A stretch of 64,000 nt of DNA from Legionella maceachernii (GTDB lineage: Bacteria; Pseudomonadota; Gammaproteobacteria; Legionellales; Legionellaceae). The notes under the pieces were generated by a model that did no database searches, was not told the DNA's origin, and worked only from the letters and a program-made list of their open reading frames with translations. The position numbers were made by a program, and so were the translations under genes. Shown one piece after another: positions 17,934 to 27,559 of this stretch. How positions within the stretch are numbered: the first letter of the stretch is position 1; every line of letters begins with the position of its first letter. The stretch covers positions 26,578 through 90,577 of the forward strand of contig NZ_FUXJ01000003.1 in assembly GCF_900167045.1 (NCBI RefSeq), given 5' to 3'.

Positions 17934-18664
17934 GTAAATACATTAAATACCTAATTGGTTGTTTTGCGCTTTTAGCGCTGCAAATGACTCAAAGTGCGGT
18001 AGCGCTGTTACCAGTAAAAATAGATGTTCATGATCAAACAAAACTTCAGCGTGGTGCAAAAATTTTCATGAATTATTGCTCTGGTTGTCATTCATTACAG
18101 TATTTACGTTATAGTCGTATGGGTAAGGATTTGGGTTTAGTCACATTTAATGGCCAGTTGGATACCCGTTTACTCATTAACAACTTGGTGTTTACTCATG
18201 CAAAAGTGCAGGATCCTATTCAAGTCAGTATGCCTGTTGCTGATGCACGACAATGGTTCGGACTTGTTCCTCCCGATTTGTCCTTAACTGCTCGAGAACG
18301 CGGAGCTGCCTGGATTTACACGTACTTAAAAAGCTTTTATGCAGACAGCGCCCGTCCTTTTGGTACGAATAATTTACTTGTTCTAGATACAGCAATGCCT
18401 AATATTTTGGCTCCTCTTGAAGGAGAGGTGATTGCCAGGACAGAGAGTTCTTGGCAAATACCGCGATTAGTGCTTAAGCAAAAAGGAGAAATGAGTCCGC
18501 AGCAATTTGATGAAATGCTTGAAGATTTAGTGACTTTTCTTGTTTATGTCGCTGAGCCGGCGAAACTAGTCCGTTATAGTATTGGCATTAAAGTGATTAT
18601 CTTTTTGCTTATTTTTTTGGTTGTGGCTTACTTGCTCAAAAGAAGTTACTGGAAAAAGGTTTAA
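17930..18664 (+). CDS. petC: cytochrome c1 of the bc1 complex
   Basis: The c-type cytochrome passes electrons from the Rieske centre to soluble cytochrome c in the periplasm. It is 244 residues: signal peptide (about 1-23), one heme-binding CSGCH (about 50-54), the YLRYSRMGKDLGL segment, a PPDLSLTARERG segment, and a C-terminal membrane anchor (about 217-236). The start GTG overlaps the petB stop, showing translational coupling. Confidence 0.95.
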   Translation: MSKYIKYLIGCFALLALQMTQSAVALLPVKIDVHDQTKLQRGAKIFMNYCSGCHSLQYLRYSRMGKDLGLVTFNGQLDTRLLINNLVFTHAKVQDPIQVSMPVADARQWFGLVPPDLSLTARERGAAWIYTYLKSFYADSARPFGTNNLLVLDTAMPNILAPLEGEVIARTESSWQIPRLVLKQKGEMSPQQFDEMLEDLVTFLVYVAEPAKLVRYSIGIKVIIFLLIFLVVAYLLKRSYWKKV

Positions 18665-18821
18665 TAAATTTAAATTCTCACCTCATTCCAATAAAAAATT
18701 GTGATAGAATAGTGCCTTTTGACATACTGCAAAGTATGGGTTAGGTAAAAGCTCAAATCCCCCTTATGAATGTTTACTCGAATGGTCGGATTTGAGCACT
18801 TACATTTTCAGAGGAGTCGCG

Positions 18822-19442
18822 ATGGCCATTGTAACAAAGCGTACAATTATGTCTTTGTATTCTGACAATGATGATGTTTACAGTCATCAAGTGCGTATAG
18901 TTTTAGCAGAGAAGGGAGTCAATGTTGAAATCCTTCATGCTAAGCAAGGTGAAGCTCCCGAAGATTTGTATACAATTAATCCCTATGGATCGGTTCCTAC
19001 ACTGCTTGATCGAGAGCTCGTGTTGTATGAAGCACGAATCATTATGGAATATTTAGATGAGCGATTTCCTCATCCTCCTCTTTTACCTGTTTATCCTGTT
19101 GCTCGTGCCGAAGCGCGTAAAATGATGTTTCGTATAGAGCAGGATTGGTATTACCTTTTGCAACGCATAAAAGGGGATATCGAGATTGAGCAATCTCGTC
19201 AATATTTATTAGACAGCTTAACTAGTCTTGAGCCTGTTTTTGCTGATAAGGCTTATTTCCTAAGCGATGAATTTTCTTTATTGGATTGTGCGCTTGCTCC
19301 TTTATTGTGGCGATTACCCCAGCTAGGAATAGAGATACCGGCGAAATTAAAGGGCTTAAATGCTTACATGCAGCGATTATTTAAACGTGATTCTTTTCAA
19401 GCGAGTTTATCGGATGTTGAGAGACAACTAAGAGCGGCCTAA
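18822..19442 (+). CDS. sspA: stringent starvation protein A
   Basis: SspA is a GST-fold protein that binds RNA polymerase and affects stationary-phase and stress transcription. The 206-residue product starts at the ATG at 18822, preceded by GAGGAG; an earlier TTG has no ribosome binding site. The N-terminal thioredoxin-fold domain has MSLYSDNDDVYSHQVRIVLAEKG (split near residues 10-32) and NPYGSVPTLLDRE; the helical C-domain spans about 90-200. The stop overlaps the sspB start. Confidence 0.93.
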   Translation: MAIVTKRTIMSLYSDNDDVYSHQVRIVLAEKGVNVEILHAKQGEAPEDLYTINPYGSVPTLLDRELVLYEARIIMEYLDERFPHPPLLPVYPVARAEARKMMFRIEQDWYYLLQRIKGDIEIEQSRQYLLDSLTSLEPVFADKAYFLSDEFSLLDCALAPLLWRLPQLGIEIPAKLKGLNAYMQRLFKRDSFQASLSDVERQLRAA

Positions 19443-19861
19443 TGATGACTACTATGACTTCCAACAAGCCATATCTGATTCGAGCAATTTATGATTGGAT
19501 AGTAGACAATGATTTAACGCCTTACATTCTAGTCAACGCTGACTATCCTAATGTTCAAGTGCCGAGAGAACATGTGAATGGTGGTCGTATAGTACTCAAT
19601 ATTTCGCCCAAAGCTTGTCGAGGCCTACATCTTGAAAACGATAGAATCGTTTTTACTGCGCGGTTTTCAGGACAAAGTGTACAAATTTTTGTTATTCCCG
19701 CTGCTGTGCTTGCCATTTATGCAAAAGAAAATGGCCGCGGAATGGAGTTTGGTGAAGAGTACAGTAATGAACCTCCCCCTCCTCCTAAGCCAGCAAGTGC
19801 AGCCTCTACAAGGCGCGGCAAGCCGTCATTAACTCTAGTGAAAAAAGACGAAAAAGATTAA
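19442..19861 (+). CDS. sspB: ClpXP adaptor, stringent starvation protein B
   Basis: SspB delivers ssrA-tagged proteins to ClpXP. It is 139 residues. The conserved N-terminal SspB fold (about 8-110) has TPYILVNADYPNVQVP and GRIVLNISP; a Pro-rich linker follows; the C-terminal GKPSLTLVK is the ClpX-binding (XB) peptide. It overlaps sspA by one base, the usual sspAB operon. Confidence 0.94.
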   Translation: MMTTMTSNKPYLIRAIYDWIVDNDLTPYILVNADYPNVQVPREHVNGGRIVLNISPKACRGLHLENDRIVFTARFSGQSVQIFVIPAAVLAIYAKENGRGMEFGEEYSNEPPPPPKPASAASTRRGKPSLTLVKKDEKD

Positions 19862-20235
19862 GATTTCTAGGGGCTGTCGACAAATAAATGTGACGACTTT
19901 TAGTCAGAAAGGTTAACTAAGTAGGGTGGATTGTTTGACAATGGCGCTGCCTTAAGGATTAAAAGGCCCTCCGTTTACGTGCCGTGGTTTGTTCGCAGAG
20001 GTATCCACGGAGGGAGCTAAATGCCAGAGTAGAATCTCTACGTCCACGCAGCAAGCCACGGGACGCAGGAGTGATAAATCCTTAAGGCAGCGCCATTAAG
20101 CCGTTTGGCTCAGCATCGATTTGGATATGATTCCAATATTGGCCAAACTTATTTCACCGTAAAACCTATTGTCAACAGCGCCTCGGAAAGATTAATTTCT
20201 ATTAACGCTTCAATTGATCAAATGGAGCACTAGCG
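19862..20235. other. 374-bp intergenic region holding a palindromic element
   Basis: No gene is supported here. Most of the stretch is the inverted-repeat element at 19940-20097. The rest (20098-20235) is the leader of nnr, with GGAG near 20224 as the ribosome binding site. Confidence 0.6.
19940..20097. repeat. 158-bp nested inverted-repeat element
   Basis: The ends (19940-19960 and 20077-20097) are perfect 21-bp inverted complements beginning AATGGCGCTGCC. Inside are a CCCTCCGT/ACGGAGGG arm (19967-19974 with 20007-20014) and a CCGTGGTTTG/CAAGCCACGG arm (near 19983 and 20052). The element could form a cruciform or a multi-stem RNA. It carries no open frame. This resembles a miniature non-autonomous element, but target-site duplications were not evident. 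Confidence 0.7.
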
Positions 20236-21732
20236 ATGATATCAGCAAAAACTGCCCTTTATCAAACTCCTCATATTCGTACTTGCGAACAAATGGCTAT
20301 GGATGAATTGGGTTTGACCGAAGAGGAATTAATGGAACGGTCTGGTTCTAGTGCTTTTTCGACCTTAACCATGTTACATCCTGACGTGAGGACAATTTCC
20401 GTATTTTGCGGCAGCGGTAATAATGCCGGTGATGGTTATGTATTAGCTCGCTTGGCTAAGGAAAAAGGATATTCAGTTATCATTAATCAATATAAAGCGA
20501 TTGACCATTTGCCTCCGACGGCTCGTCATGCTGCTGCTCAAGCCATCGCTGCGGGAGTGCCTTGTCAATGCTTGGATGACCCTATCGATAGCGATGCAGA
20601 ATTAATTGTGGATGCATTGTTAGGGATTGGTATAAAAGGGAAGGTGCAAGGCCCAATTGCCACTGCAATTAATCAAATCAATGATGCTCAACTTCCTGTT
20701 TTGGCGATTGATGTTCCTTCGGGATTGGACGCCGACACAGGGCGTGTAATGGGTGTTTGCGTGCAGGCGTCTGTGACGGTCACGTTTATTGGGTATAAGT
20801 TAGGGTTAATGACTTTGGATGGACCTGATCACTGTGGTCAGGTGGTTTGCCACAATTTACACTTGGATAAGTGCCTAGCATCGATACAGCCTGCTGCCTA
20901 TCTTTTAGATGAAAAATTACCTAAAATTCTTCTGCCCCGGCGCTTAAAAAATTCACATAAAGGAAAATTTGGCCATGTATTAGTGATTGGTGGCAATTAC
21001 GGAATGCCAGGTGCTGTTTATCTGGCAGCAAATGCAGCTTTACGCGTGGGAGCGGGGCTCGTTACTATAGCGACACGTCCTGAACACGCCAGACAAGCTT
21101 TGCCTAACCTCCCGGAAGCGATGTTACATGGAATCGAGGCGATTGAAGCGTTACTGCCACTCATAGCGAAAGCAACTGTTTGTATTCTTGGTCCTGGCCT
21201 TGGAGAGGATGAGTGGGCTAAGGCGTTGTTTGCCACAGCGCTTGCTTCACAATTACCCATGGTAATTGATGCTTCAGCTTTACGCCTATTGGCAAAAAAT
21301 CCCCAGCATGATGATAACTGGATTTTGACTCCACATCCTGGTGAGGCAGCAAATTTATTGAATTGCACAACGGATGAAATTCAAGAAGACCGTTATCAAG
21401 CAGCTATTCGTTTGCAAGATCAATACGGTGGTAATGTCATCCTAAAAGGAGCAGGCTCTTTAGTGGCAACAGATGAATCAGAAATTTATCTATGTAATGC
21501 CGGCAATCCAGGAATGGCAAGTGCTGGAATGGGCGATGCACTGAGTGGTGTTATTGCGGGATTAGTTGCTCAAGGACTACTTCTTGCGGATGCAGCCAAA
21601 TTAGGTACGTGGCTGCATGCTGCAGCAGGTGATGCTGCTGCTCTTGAAAAAGGAGAGCGGGGTTTATTAGCAGGGGATCTAATGCCTTGTTTACATCGTT
21701 TAGTCAATTGGACAGGGCATGACGACTGTTAA
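20236..21732 (+). CDS. nnr: bifunctional NAD(P)H-hydrate epimerase / dehydratase
   Basis: This metabolite-repair enzyme restores hydrated NADH/NADPH. The 498-residue protein has an N-terminal YjeF epimerase domain (about 1-210, with CGSGNNAGDGYVLARL and DALLGIGIKG) and a C-terminal ADP-dependent dehydratase of ribokinase fold (about 225-490, with KGKFGHVLVIGG, GPGLGEDEW, ILTPHPGEAANLL and AGMGDALSGVIAG). The gene overlaps tsaE by 14 bases; nnr-tsaE-amidase-mutL-miaA is a widespread gammaproteobacterial order. Confidence 0.94.
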   Translation: MISAKTALYQTPHIRTCEQMAMDELGLTEEELMERSGSSAFSTLTMLHPDVRTISVFCGSGNNAGDGYVLARLAKEKGYSVIINQYKAIDHLPPTARHAAAQAIAAGVPCQCLDDPIDSDAELIVDALLGIGIKGKVQGPIATAINQINDAQLPVLAIDVPSGLDADTGRVMGVCVQASVTVTFIGYKLGLMTLDGPDHCGQVVCHNLHLDKCLASIQPAAYLLDEKLPKILLPRRLKNSHKGKFGHVLVIGGNYGMPGAVYLAANAALRVGAGLVTIATRPEHARQALPNLPEAMLHGIEAIEALLPLIAKATVCILGPGLGEDEWAKALFATALASQLPMVIDASALRLLAKNPQHDDNWILTPHPGEAANLLNCTTDEIQEDRYQAAIRLQDQYGGNVILKGAGSLVATDESEIYLCNAGNPGMASAGMGDALSGVIAGLVAQGLLLADAAKLGTWLHAAAGDAAALEKGERGLLAGDLMPCLHRLVNWTGHDDC

Positions 21733-22189
21733 TACGTTTAATTTACCTGATGAAAGCACCTCGGAAAGCCTCGCGGCGCGATTAGCTAATTGCCTGACCA
21801 CTCCTCTAATAATGACTTTTAGTGGTGAAATAGGTGCTGGTAAGACGGCTTTTATTCGTGCAATGCTTCGTGCTCTAGGCGTGACAACAGCAATTAAGAG
21901 CCCAACTTTCTCAATAGTGGAGAGTTATCAGTGTCAGCACTTGCAAATACATCATTTTGATCTGTATCGTATTCATGATGAAACAGAGCTGGAGTATATT
22001 GGATTTAGAGATTATTTTTTGGCGAATTCGATCTGTTGTATTGAATGGCCAGAGCGGGCTCGTCATAGTTTAGATTATGTGGATATGAATTTTGCATTTG
22101 AGATCAGGGGGAGTGGGCGCTTATTGACGATACATCCACTAAGCCCCGCTGGAGAAACAATGCTATCTTGCCTTGTAGGTAAACAATGA
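21719..22189 (+). CDS. tsaE: tRNA t6A synthesis ATPase TsaE
   Basis: TsaE is the ATPase that works with TsaB/TsaD to form the threonylcarbamoyl-A37 of ANN-decoding tRNAs. It is 156 residues with Walker A GEIGAGKTAF (about 38-47), the KSPTFSIVESY segment, and HHFDLYRI then EWPER, all diagnostic. Start and stop overlap the neighbours on both sides, indicating one operon. Confidence 0.94.
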   Translation: MTTVNTFNLPDESTSESLAARLANCLTTPLIMTFSGEIGAGKTAFIRAMLRALGVTTAIKSPTFSIVESYQCQHLQIHHFDLYRIHDETELEYIGFRDYFLANSICCIEWPERARHSLDYVDMNFAFEIRGSGRLLTIHPLSPAGETMLSCLVGKQ

Positions 22190-23676
22190 AAATGCGAATT
22201 TTTTGCTTTAGTTTATTGATGGTAATGTGCCCTACATTAATGGCAGCAAAATTACTATCCGTGGAAGTCAAGCAGGAGGCAGGCCATCCTTCAGTGCTTT
22301 TTAAGTTAGATAGTGCAGTGGCCCATAAAGTATTTACGCTCACTAATCCCAACCGCGTAGTAATCGATTTTGAAGATACTGATTTAGCGCTTGACCTTAA
22401 CCGAGTCAGTTTGAAAAACCCATTGATTAAGTATCTGCGAAGTGGTCATCCTAATCCTAAAACATTACGTTTAGTATTAGAAGTGAGTCAGGTTGTACAA
22501 ACAAAAACAAATCCATTAAACCCATCGGCAGCAAAACATGGCTTTTCGCTCGATTTGTCTGCGAATGGGGAGCGAAGTATAAAACCAGTATCGCTTGCTA
22601 AGTCGCCCTCCACAATAAAATTATCTGAGACTAACAAAGCTGTGGTGGCCCCTATTTCAGTGCGCCATGCTCCGAATCGAAATTTACGGGACGTTATTGT
22701 TGCATTGGATCCAGGGCATGGTGGGAAAGATCCTGGCGCAAGTGGGCCAAGAAACACTTCGGAGAAGGACGTGACTTTAGCGATAGCGTTAAAGCTCAAA
22801 CAAATCATCGATAGACAACCCGGCATGCGTGCAGTGCTGACTCGTAAAGGGGATTACTATATTGGCTTACGTGAACGCCTAAATATTGCTAGAAAATACA
22901 ATGCTGACGTATTTATTTCAATCCACGCGGATGCTTTCATTAACCAACATTCACATGGTGCTTCCGTATTTGCCTTATCACAATCAGGAGCGACAAGTGA
23001 GGCAGCCCGTTGGTTAGCAGAAAAAGAGAACTATTCTGAATTGGGAGGAGTTAATTTAGCAGATTTGGATGATCAGAGTGGCTTAGTGCGCACCGTGCTA
23101 ATCGATTTGTCTCAAACTGCCACAATTGGTTCAAGTTTGCATATGGGTGAAAGAGTGCTACGTAACTTAGATACGATTACTACCTTGCACAATAATAAGG
23201 TTGAGCAAGCGCGATTCATGGTGCTTAAATCACCAGACATCCCTTCAATTCTCATTGAGACCGGGTTTATTTCGAACCCTCGCGAGGAACGAAATTTGAC
23301 AAGCACTGCTTATCAAACCCAACTCACGCAAGCGATTTTCCAGGGGCTTAAACGCTATTTTTGGGATTACCCACCCCACGGTACACGAATTGAGGTCTTA
23401 GCTGGGAATGGCAATGTTCAAGTGCAAAAAAACAACATTAACCTGCTGTCGAAACGCGCCGTAAGGGAGGAACTGCGAGGAGAGGATTCCAGCACATCAA
23501 TGGGTGCCGTAGCGAGTGAAAAAAAGGTTATTCATTTGGTGCAAAGAGGAGAGTCATTGCCAAAAATTGCTAAAAAATACCATGTGCCTGTCGCTGTCCT
23601 TCAGGCAGCCAATCATTTGCCTGATTCTCGAATTCTGGCTGGGCAAAAACTTATCGTACCTGTCTCGATCACATGA
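22186..23676 (+). CDS. N-acetylmuramoyl-L-alanine amidase (AmiB/C type) with LysM
   Basis: This periplasmic zinc amidase cleaves peptidoglycan during cell separation. The 496-residue protein has a signal peptide (about 1-20, MAA|K), an AMIN septal-targeting domain (about 22-120), an Amidase_3 catalytic domain (about 168-395: ALDPGHGGKDPGASG, a SEKDVTLA segment with the second ligand, SIHADAF, and ILIETGFISN with the catalytic Glu), and a C-terminal LysM domain (about 448-493). The LysM tail is as in AmiB. It overlaps mutL by four bases. Confidence 0.93.
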   Translation: MKMRIFCFSLLMVMCPTLMAAKLLSVEVKQEAGHPSVLFKLDSAVAHKVFTLTNPNRVVIDFEDTDLALDLNRVSLKNPLIKYLRSGHPNPKTLRLVLEVSQVVQTKTNPLNPSAAKHGFSLDLSANGERSIKPVSLAKSPSTIKLSETNKAVVAPISVRHAPNRNLRDVIVALDPGHGGKDPGASGPRNTSEKDVTLAIALKLKQIIDRQPGMRAVLTRKGDYYIGLRERLNIARKYNADVFISIHADAFINQHSHGASVFALSQSGATSEAARWLAEKENYSELGGVNLADLDDQSGLVRTVLIDLSQTATIGSSLHMGERVLRNLDTITTLHNNKVEQARFMVLKSPDIPSILIETGFISNPREERNLTSTAYQTQLTQAIFQGLKRYFWDYPPHGTRIEVLAGNGNVQVQKNNINLLSKRAVREELRGEDSSTSMGAVASEKKVIHLVQRGESLPKIAKKYHVPVAVLQAANHLPDSRILAGQKLIVPVSIT

Positions 23677-25301
23677 GAATTCAGCAGTTACCAACGGCCG
23701 TCGCTAATCAAATTGCTGCAGGTGAAGTGATTGAACGACCTGCCTCGGTGGTCAAAGAGTTATTAGAAAATGCCTTCGATGCACAAGCAGATATCATCAC
23801 TATTGATATTAGCTATGGCGGGTTAAATCAAATCAAGATAAGTGATAATGGCATCGGCATTGTGGCTGAAGATTTACCTCTCGCCATCGCTGCTCATGCA
23901 ACGAGCAAGATTAACGAATTAAAGGATTTATACGCCATTTCTAGTATGGGGTTTCGCGGTGAAGCGTTGGCAAGTATTGCCTCCGTTTCGCGGTTAATGA
24001 TTAGCTCTAAGCCTGCCAATCAACCTCATGCAATGATGCTTTCTATGACTGATGGGGATATTCAACTTACACCCTGTGCCCGTAGCCAAGGAACAACTAT
24101 CGATGTGCGCGATATCTTTTTTAATGCGCCTGTTCGAAAAAAATTTTTAAAATCCGAGCAAATCGAATTTCAAGCGATTGAAATGATGGTGAGACGCTTT
24201 GCTTTGAGCGCACCAGGTATCGCAATAAGTTTAAGCCATAATGGTAAGCAGCAATTCAATTTACCGGCTGCAAACAATGATAAAACACAGTTAGCACGCA
24301 TTCGTAAGCTTTTGGGCAAAAATTTTATTGAGCAGTCACAATATTTGGATATTGAGCATGCGGGTCTACAGCTTAAGGGATGGATCAGTACTAGCGCGTA
24401 CCAGCGCAGTCAAAATGACAAGCAGTGGGTGTATGTGAATAAGCGTATGGTAAAGGATAAATTACTAAATCATGCCATCAAACAAGCCTACGAAGGTGTA
24501 TTATACCCAGGGCGTTACCCTGCCTGCCTACTCTATTTAACCATTAATCCTGAGGAGGTTGATGTTAATGTGCACCCCACGAAGCATGAAGTGCGCTTTC
24601 AGCAACCTAGATTGGTCCATGATTTTATTTGTTCTCACATTCAAAAAGCGCTGCATCAATCTCAGTTGGCTGTGGATTATACTCATGCAGCTCTCCCCGT
24701 TGAAACGTCGAGCTCTCAAGTTCGCGAACTTTATTTACCTTTACTACACCCAGCGACAAAAGTAACTGATGTGTCCAATTCGAAGAAAAATTGGCTTGTT
24801 TTAAATTCTTCATTTGCGTTAATTTTCCTCAATAAAGAGCCTTATGTAGTGAATGTCATTGAGTTACAGCGCGCTTGGCTTTTTTCGGTTCTTTCAAGGG
24901 AATCCTTGCCTTTACCCAGTCGTCCATTACTTGTACCGGTAAGTTATCCAGTGAATGCATTAAGTTTAGAGCGCATCGATTCTTATAGGGAAGCATTAAG
25001 CCAAATTGGAATGGAGTTAGATTTGGCCGGTGAACAGACAGTGCTAATTCGCTCTTTACCTACCGCGATTCCTCATTTGGATCTCAAGCAATTTCTTTTG
25101 TCGATACTTAGTTCTGCGCCGCCTACCATCACCAGGTTGATTGAATTACTAACAATGTGCCAATCTTTTAGTGCTCAAAATGCCAGAGAAGAAGAAATTG
25201 AAACGTTAATTGGCTATTTAGAAACTTTAGGTAATGATAAACTAGACATGTGGTGCAAGCATTTATCCATGGAAACCTGCAGGGGCTTGCTAAATGCCTA
25301 A
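23673..25301 (+). CDS. mutL: DNA mismatch repair protein MutL
   Basis: MutL couples mismatch recognition by MutS to downstream repair nucleases. The 542-residue protein carries the GHKL ATPase motifs: KELLENAFDAQAD (about 28-40), SDNGIGI (about 57-63) and SSMGFRGEALASI (about 90-102), then the transducer domain with NVHPTKHEVRF (about 297-307). The C-terminal dimerisation domain (about 370-540) is short; no endonuclease DQHA motif is present, as expected for species with MutH-type or other strand discrimination. It overlaps miaA by eight bases. Confidence 0.96.
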   Translation: MRIQQLPTAVANQIAAGEVIERPASVVKELLENAFDAQADIITIDISYGGLNQIKISDNGIGIVAEDLPLAIAAHATSKINELKDLYAISSMGFRGEALASIASVSRLMISSKPANQPHAMMLSMTDGDIQLTPCARSQGTTIDVRDIFFNAPVRKKFLKSEQIEFQAIEMMVRRFALSAPGIAISLSHNGKQQFNLPAANNDKTQLARIRKLLGKNFIEQSQYLDIEHAGLQLKGWISTSAYQRSQNDKQWVYVNKRMVKDKLLNHAIKQAYEGVLYPGRYPACLLYLTINPEEVDVNVHPTKHEVRFQQPRLVHDFICSHIQKALHQSQLAVDYTHAALPVETSSSQVRELYLPLLHPATKVTDVSNSKKNWLVLNSSFALIFLNKEPYVVNVIELQRAWLFSVLSRESLPLPSRPLLVPVSYPVNALSLERIDSYREALSQIGMELDLAGEQTVLIRSLPTAIPHLDLKQFLLSILSSAPPTITRLIELLTMCQSFSAQNAREEEIETLIGYLETLGNDKLDMWCKHLSMETCRGLLNA

Positions 25302-26304
25302 AACTATTTTTTGCCTAATGGGTCCAACTGCCTCAGGAAAAACGGCTTTGGCGTGTGAACTTGTCAAACGATTCCCTTTCGAAATCATCAGTGTTGATTC
25401 TGCAATGATTTACCGAGAAATGGATATTGGGACGGCAAAACCAAGTCCTGAAGAACTTGCCATAGCACCGCATCACTTAATTGATATTATTGATCCACCT
25501 GAAAGCTACTCGGCAGCGCAATTTTGTGAGGATGCGGTAAAGCTTGTGGAGGAAATTTACAGTCGTCAACGATTCCCATTAATGGTAGGTGGGACTATGA
25601 TGTACTTCCATGCACTGCAACAGGGGTTATCCCCTCTGCCTCACGCGGATGAGGAGTTGCGCGCGTCGCTTTCTCAGCAAGCCAATTTACATGGTTGGGC
25701 TTACCTGCATGAACAATTAGCCCAAGTTGACCCTCAGTCAGCACTAAGAATCCATCCAAATGATGCTCAGCGTATTCAACGTGCGTTGGAGGTGTATCAT
25801 TTAACCGGAAAACCACTTTCTTCTTTCTGGTCAGAACAAAAAGAAAATCAGAATTATCATTTTGTGAATTTAGTTTTATTTCCGCAAGACAGGAACTGGC
25901 TGCATGCACGTATTGCAGCCCGCTTTGAGCATATGCTAGAGCAGGGTTTTGTTTACGAAGTCGCTCAATTACTCCAGAAATGGCATTTAACGTTAACCTG
26001 TCCTGCGATACGTTGTGTGGGTTATCGGCAAGTGGTCGATTATTTAGCTGGGGATTATGATTATGAGACCTTGCGCCAAAAAGGGATTGCTGCCACTCGC
26101 CAACTGGCAAAAAGACAATTAACTTGGTTACGCTCTTGGCCCAACGCCATGGTTTTTGCATGCGAAAATCCAGCGAGTCACGGAGAAATCATAGCGCTTG
26201 TGAGTGAAATATTAGATAATATGGCGGATTCGAGTAAGCAAAAAGCAATAACAACTCCTGTAAAGAAACCAACACACAAGAAAATGATTCGTGGGGAAAA
26301 ATAG
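25294..26304 (+). CDS. miaA: tRNA dimethylallyltransferase
   Basis: MiaA puts a dimethylallyl group on A37 of tRNAs reading UNN codons. It is 336 residues: P-loop GPTASGKTAL (about 9-18), SVDSAMIYREMDIGTAKP (about 34-51), LMVGGTMMYFHALQQGLSPLP (split, about 97-117) and RIQRALEVYHLTGKPLS (about 166-182). The C-terminal tail after residue 310 is Lys-rich and longer than usual. In E. coli hfq follows miaA; here a zinc-finger gene does. Confidence 0.96.
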   Translation: MPKTIFCLMGPTASGKTALACELVKRFPFEIISVDSAMIYREMDIGTAKPSPEELAIAPHHLIDIIDPPESYSAAQFCEDAVKLVEEIYSRQRFPLMVGGTMMYFHALQQGLSPLPHADEELRASLSQQANLHGWAYLHEQLAQVDPQSALRIHPNDAQRIQRALEVYHLTGKPLSSFWSEQKENQNYHFVNLVLFPQDRNWLHARIAARFEHMLEQGFVYEVAQLLQKWHLTLTCPAIRCVGYRQVVDYLAGDYDYETLRQKGIAATRQLAKRQLTWLRSWPNAMVFACENPASHGEIIALVSEILDNMADSSKQKAITTPVKKPTHKKMIRGEK

Positions 26305-26493
26305 ATGGCAGAAACAAAAGAAAAACCAGCATGCACTAAAAAGAAATACATTGTTCATCATCGTGATTTACCGCTGAGTTGTCCTACTGATGAAATGATA
26401 TTGTGGAATGCTCATCCAAAGGTCTATTTGCCTATTGAGAAAACGGGTACAGAAGTTTGCCCCTATTGTGGATCTGAGTTTGTTTTAGAATGA
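26305..26493 (+). CDS. CHCC-type zinc-finger protein (62 aa)
   Basis: A 62-residue protein directly abutting the miaA stop. A C-x(12)-H-x(14)-C-x2-C arrangement (SCPTDE, AHPKVYLPIE, EVCPYCGSEFVL) matches the zf-CHCC family, related to the NDUFS6 subunit of complex I and common as a small protein in proteobacteria. Zinc binding is inferred; the cellular role is unknown. The stop overlaps the next start by four bases. Confidence 0.82.
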   Translation: MAETKEKPACTKKKYIVHHRDLPLSCPTDEMILWNAHPKVYLPIEKTGTEVCPYCGSEFVLE

Positions 26494-27521
26494 TAAAATC
26501 AATTTGCGTAGTGCGCTTATCGGCCTTAGGTGATGTGCTGATGTTTGTTCCATTAGTGCGTACGCTGCAAGCTAATTTACCTGATGCATCCATTACCTGG
26601 GTCATTTCTCCTCCAGCTTACGATTTAGTAGCGGGTATGGACGGCGTTGAGTTTATTGTGATTAATAAACCGAATAACTTAGCTGATTATTGGCGTTTTA
26701 AAAAGCAACTTAAGGGAAGGAAATTTGATGTGTTATTGGCATCACAAGCTAGCTTTCGAGCAAACCTACTCTATCCCTTGATTCGTGCGCCAAGGAAAAT
26801 TGGCTATGACAAAATTCGTGCAAAAGACGGACATCACTGGGTGATTAATGAAACCATTGCCTCTGGACAGGATCATACCTTGGATGGGTTTTTAAAATTT
26901 GCTTCTGCTTTAGGGATTGAAAAAAAAGAATTGCGCTGGGATTTACCCATTAGTCAAGCCGATCATGCATGGGCACGTGCTCATCTACCCGCTTCATCCC
27001 CCATTTTAGTGGTTAATCCTGCAGCCAGTAAGCCTGAGCGCAGTTGGCCTCTAGAGCGTTATGTGGAGGTTATAAAAGAAGCGCAAAAACGTTGGCAGGT
27101 GCAAGTGGTGTTAACGGGCGGACCGAGCGATTATGACAGGACCTTAGCGAATGAAATAATGAAACAAGTCGCATGCACGGATTTAGTAGGAAAAACCAAA
27201 CCTAAACAACTGCTCGCAGTGATTAGTCATGCCCACGCCGTATTATGCCCTGATACAGGCCCTTCGCACATGGGTGCTGCAGTGGGCACACCTGTCGTAG
27301 CCTTGCATGCAGTAACGAGCGCTGAAGTCTCCGGTCCTTATACTTTCAGGCATTTGGCTGTGGATTGTTATCCTGAGGCAGTGTCGACCATTCTCAATAA
27401 GACTGCTGAAACAAATACGTGGGGTACTCATGCGCATGGTGAAGAAACCATGAAATTGATTAAGGTCGATGCGGTGCTTGCTAAACTGGAATCGTTATTT
27501 CTTAAAAATGATTGTTTGTAG
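26490..27521 (+). CDS. glycosyltransferase family 9 (LPS heptosyltransferase-like)
   Basis: The 343-residue protein has the GT9 N-terminal VRLSALGDVLMFVPLVRTLQ (about 7-26), a central VVNPAASKPERSWP strand-loop (about 171-184, the ADP-heptose-binding loop) and CPDTGPSHMGAAVGTPVVALH (from about 253). These fit ADP-heptose:LPS heptosyltransferases of the WaaC/WaaF/RfaF group acting at the inner-membrane cytosolic face. The acceptor in this organism is not evident. It overlaps the zinc-finger gene and so belongs to the same operon. Confidence 0.85.
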   Translation: MIKSICVVRLSALGDVLMFVPLVRTLQANLPDASITWVISPPAYDLVAGMDGVEFIVINKPNNLADYWRFKKQLKGRKFDVLLASQASFRANLLYPLIRAPRKIGYDKIRAKDGHHWVINETIASGQDHTLDGFLKFASALGIEKKELRWDLPISQADHAWARAHLPASSPILVVNPAASKPERSWPLERYVEVIKEAQKRWQVQVVLTGGPSDYDRTLANEIMKQVACTDLVGKTKPKQLLAVISHAHAVLCPDTGPSHMGAAVGTPVVALHAVTSAEVSGPYTFRHLAVDCYPEAVSTILNKTAETNTWGTHAHGEETMKLIKVDAVLAKLESLFLKNDCL

Positions 27522-27559
27522 TACAATATGATTCTATTTCTATCTTTTGGCATGGAATT

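Noticed and set aside
25595-26161. 188-codon open frame on the minus strand inside miaA
   Set aside because: It lies wholly within miaA, has no ribosome binding site or recognisable domain, and its composition is that of an antisense shadow.
27512-27559. 16-residue N-terminal extension of the AmpG-like transporter
   Set aside because: The extension begins at a TTG overlapping the previous gene without a ribosome binding site; the TTG at 27560 gives a more typical start, although neither is certain.
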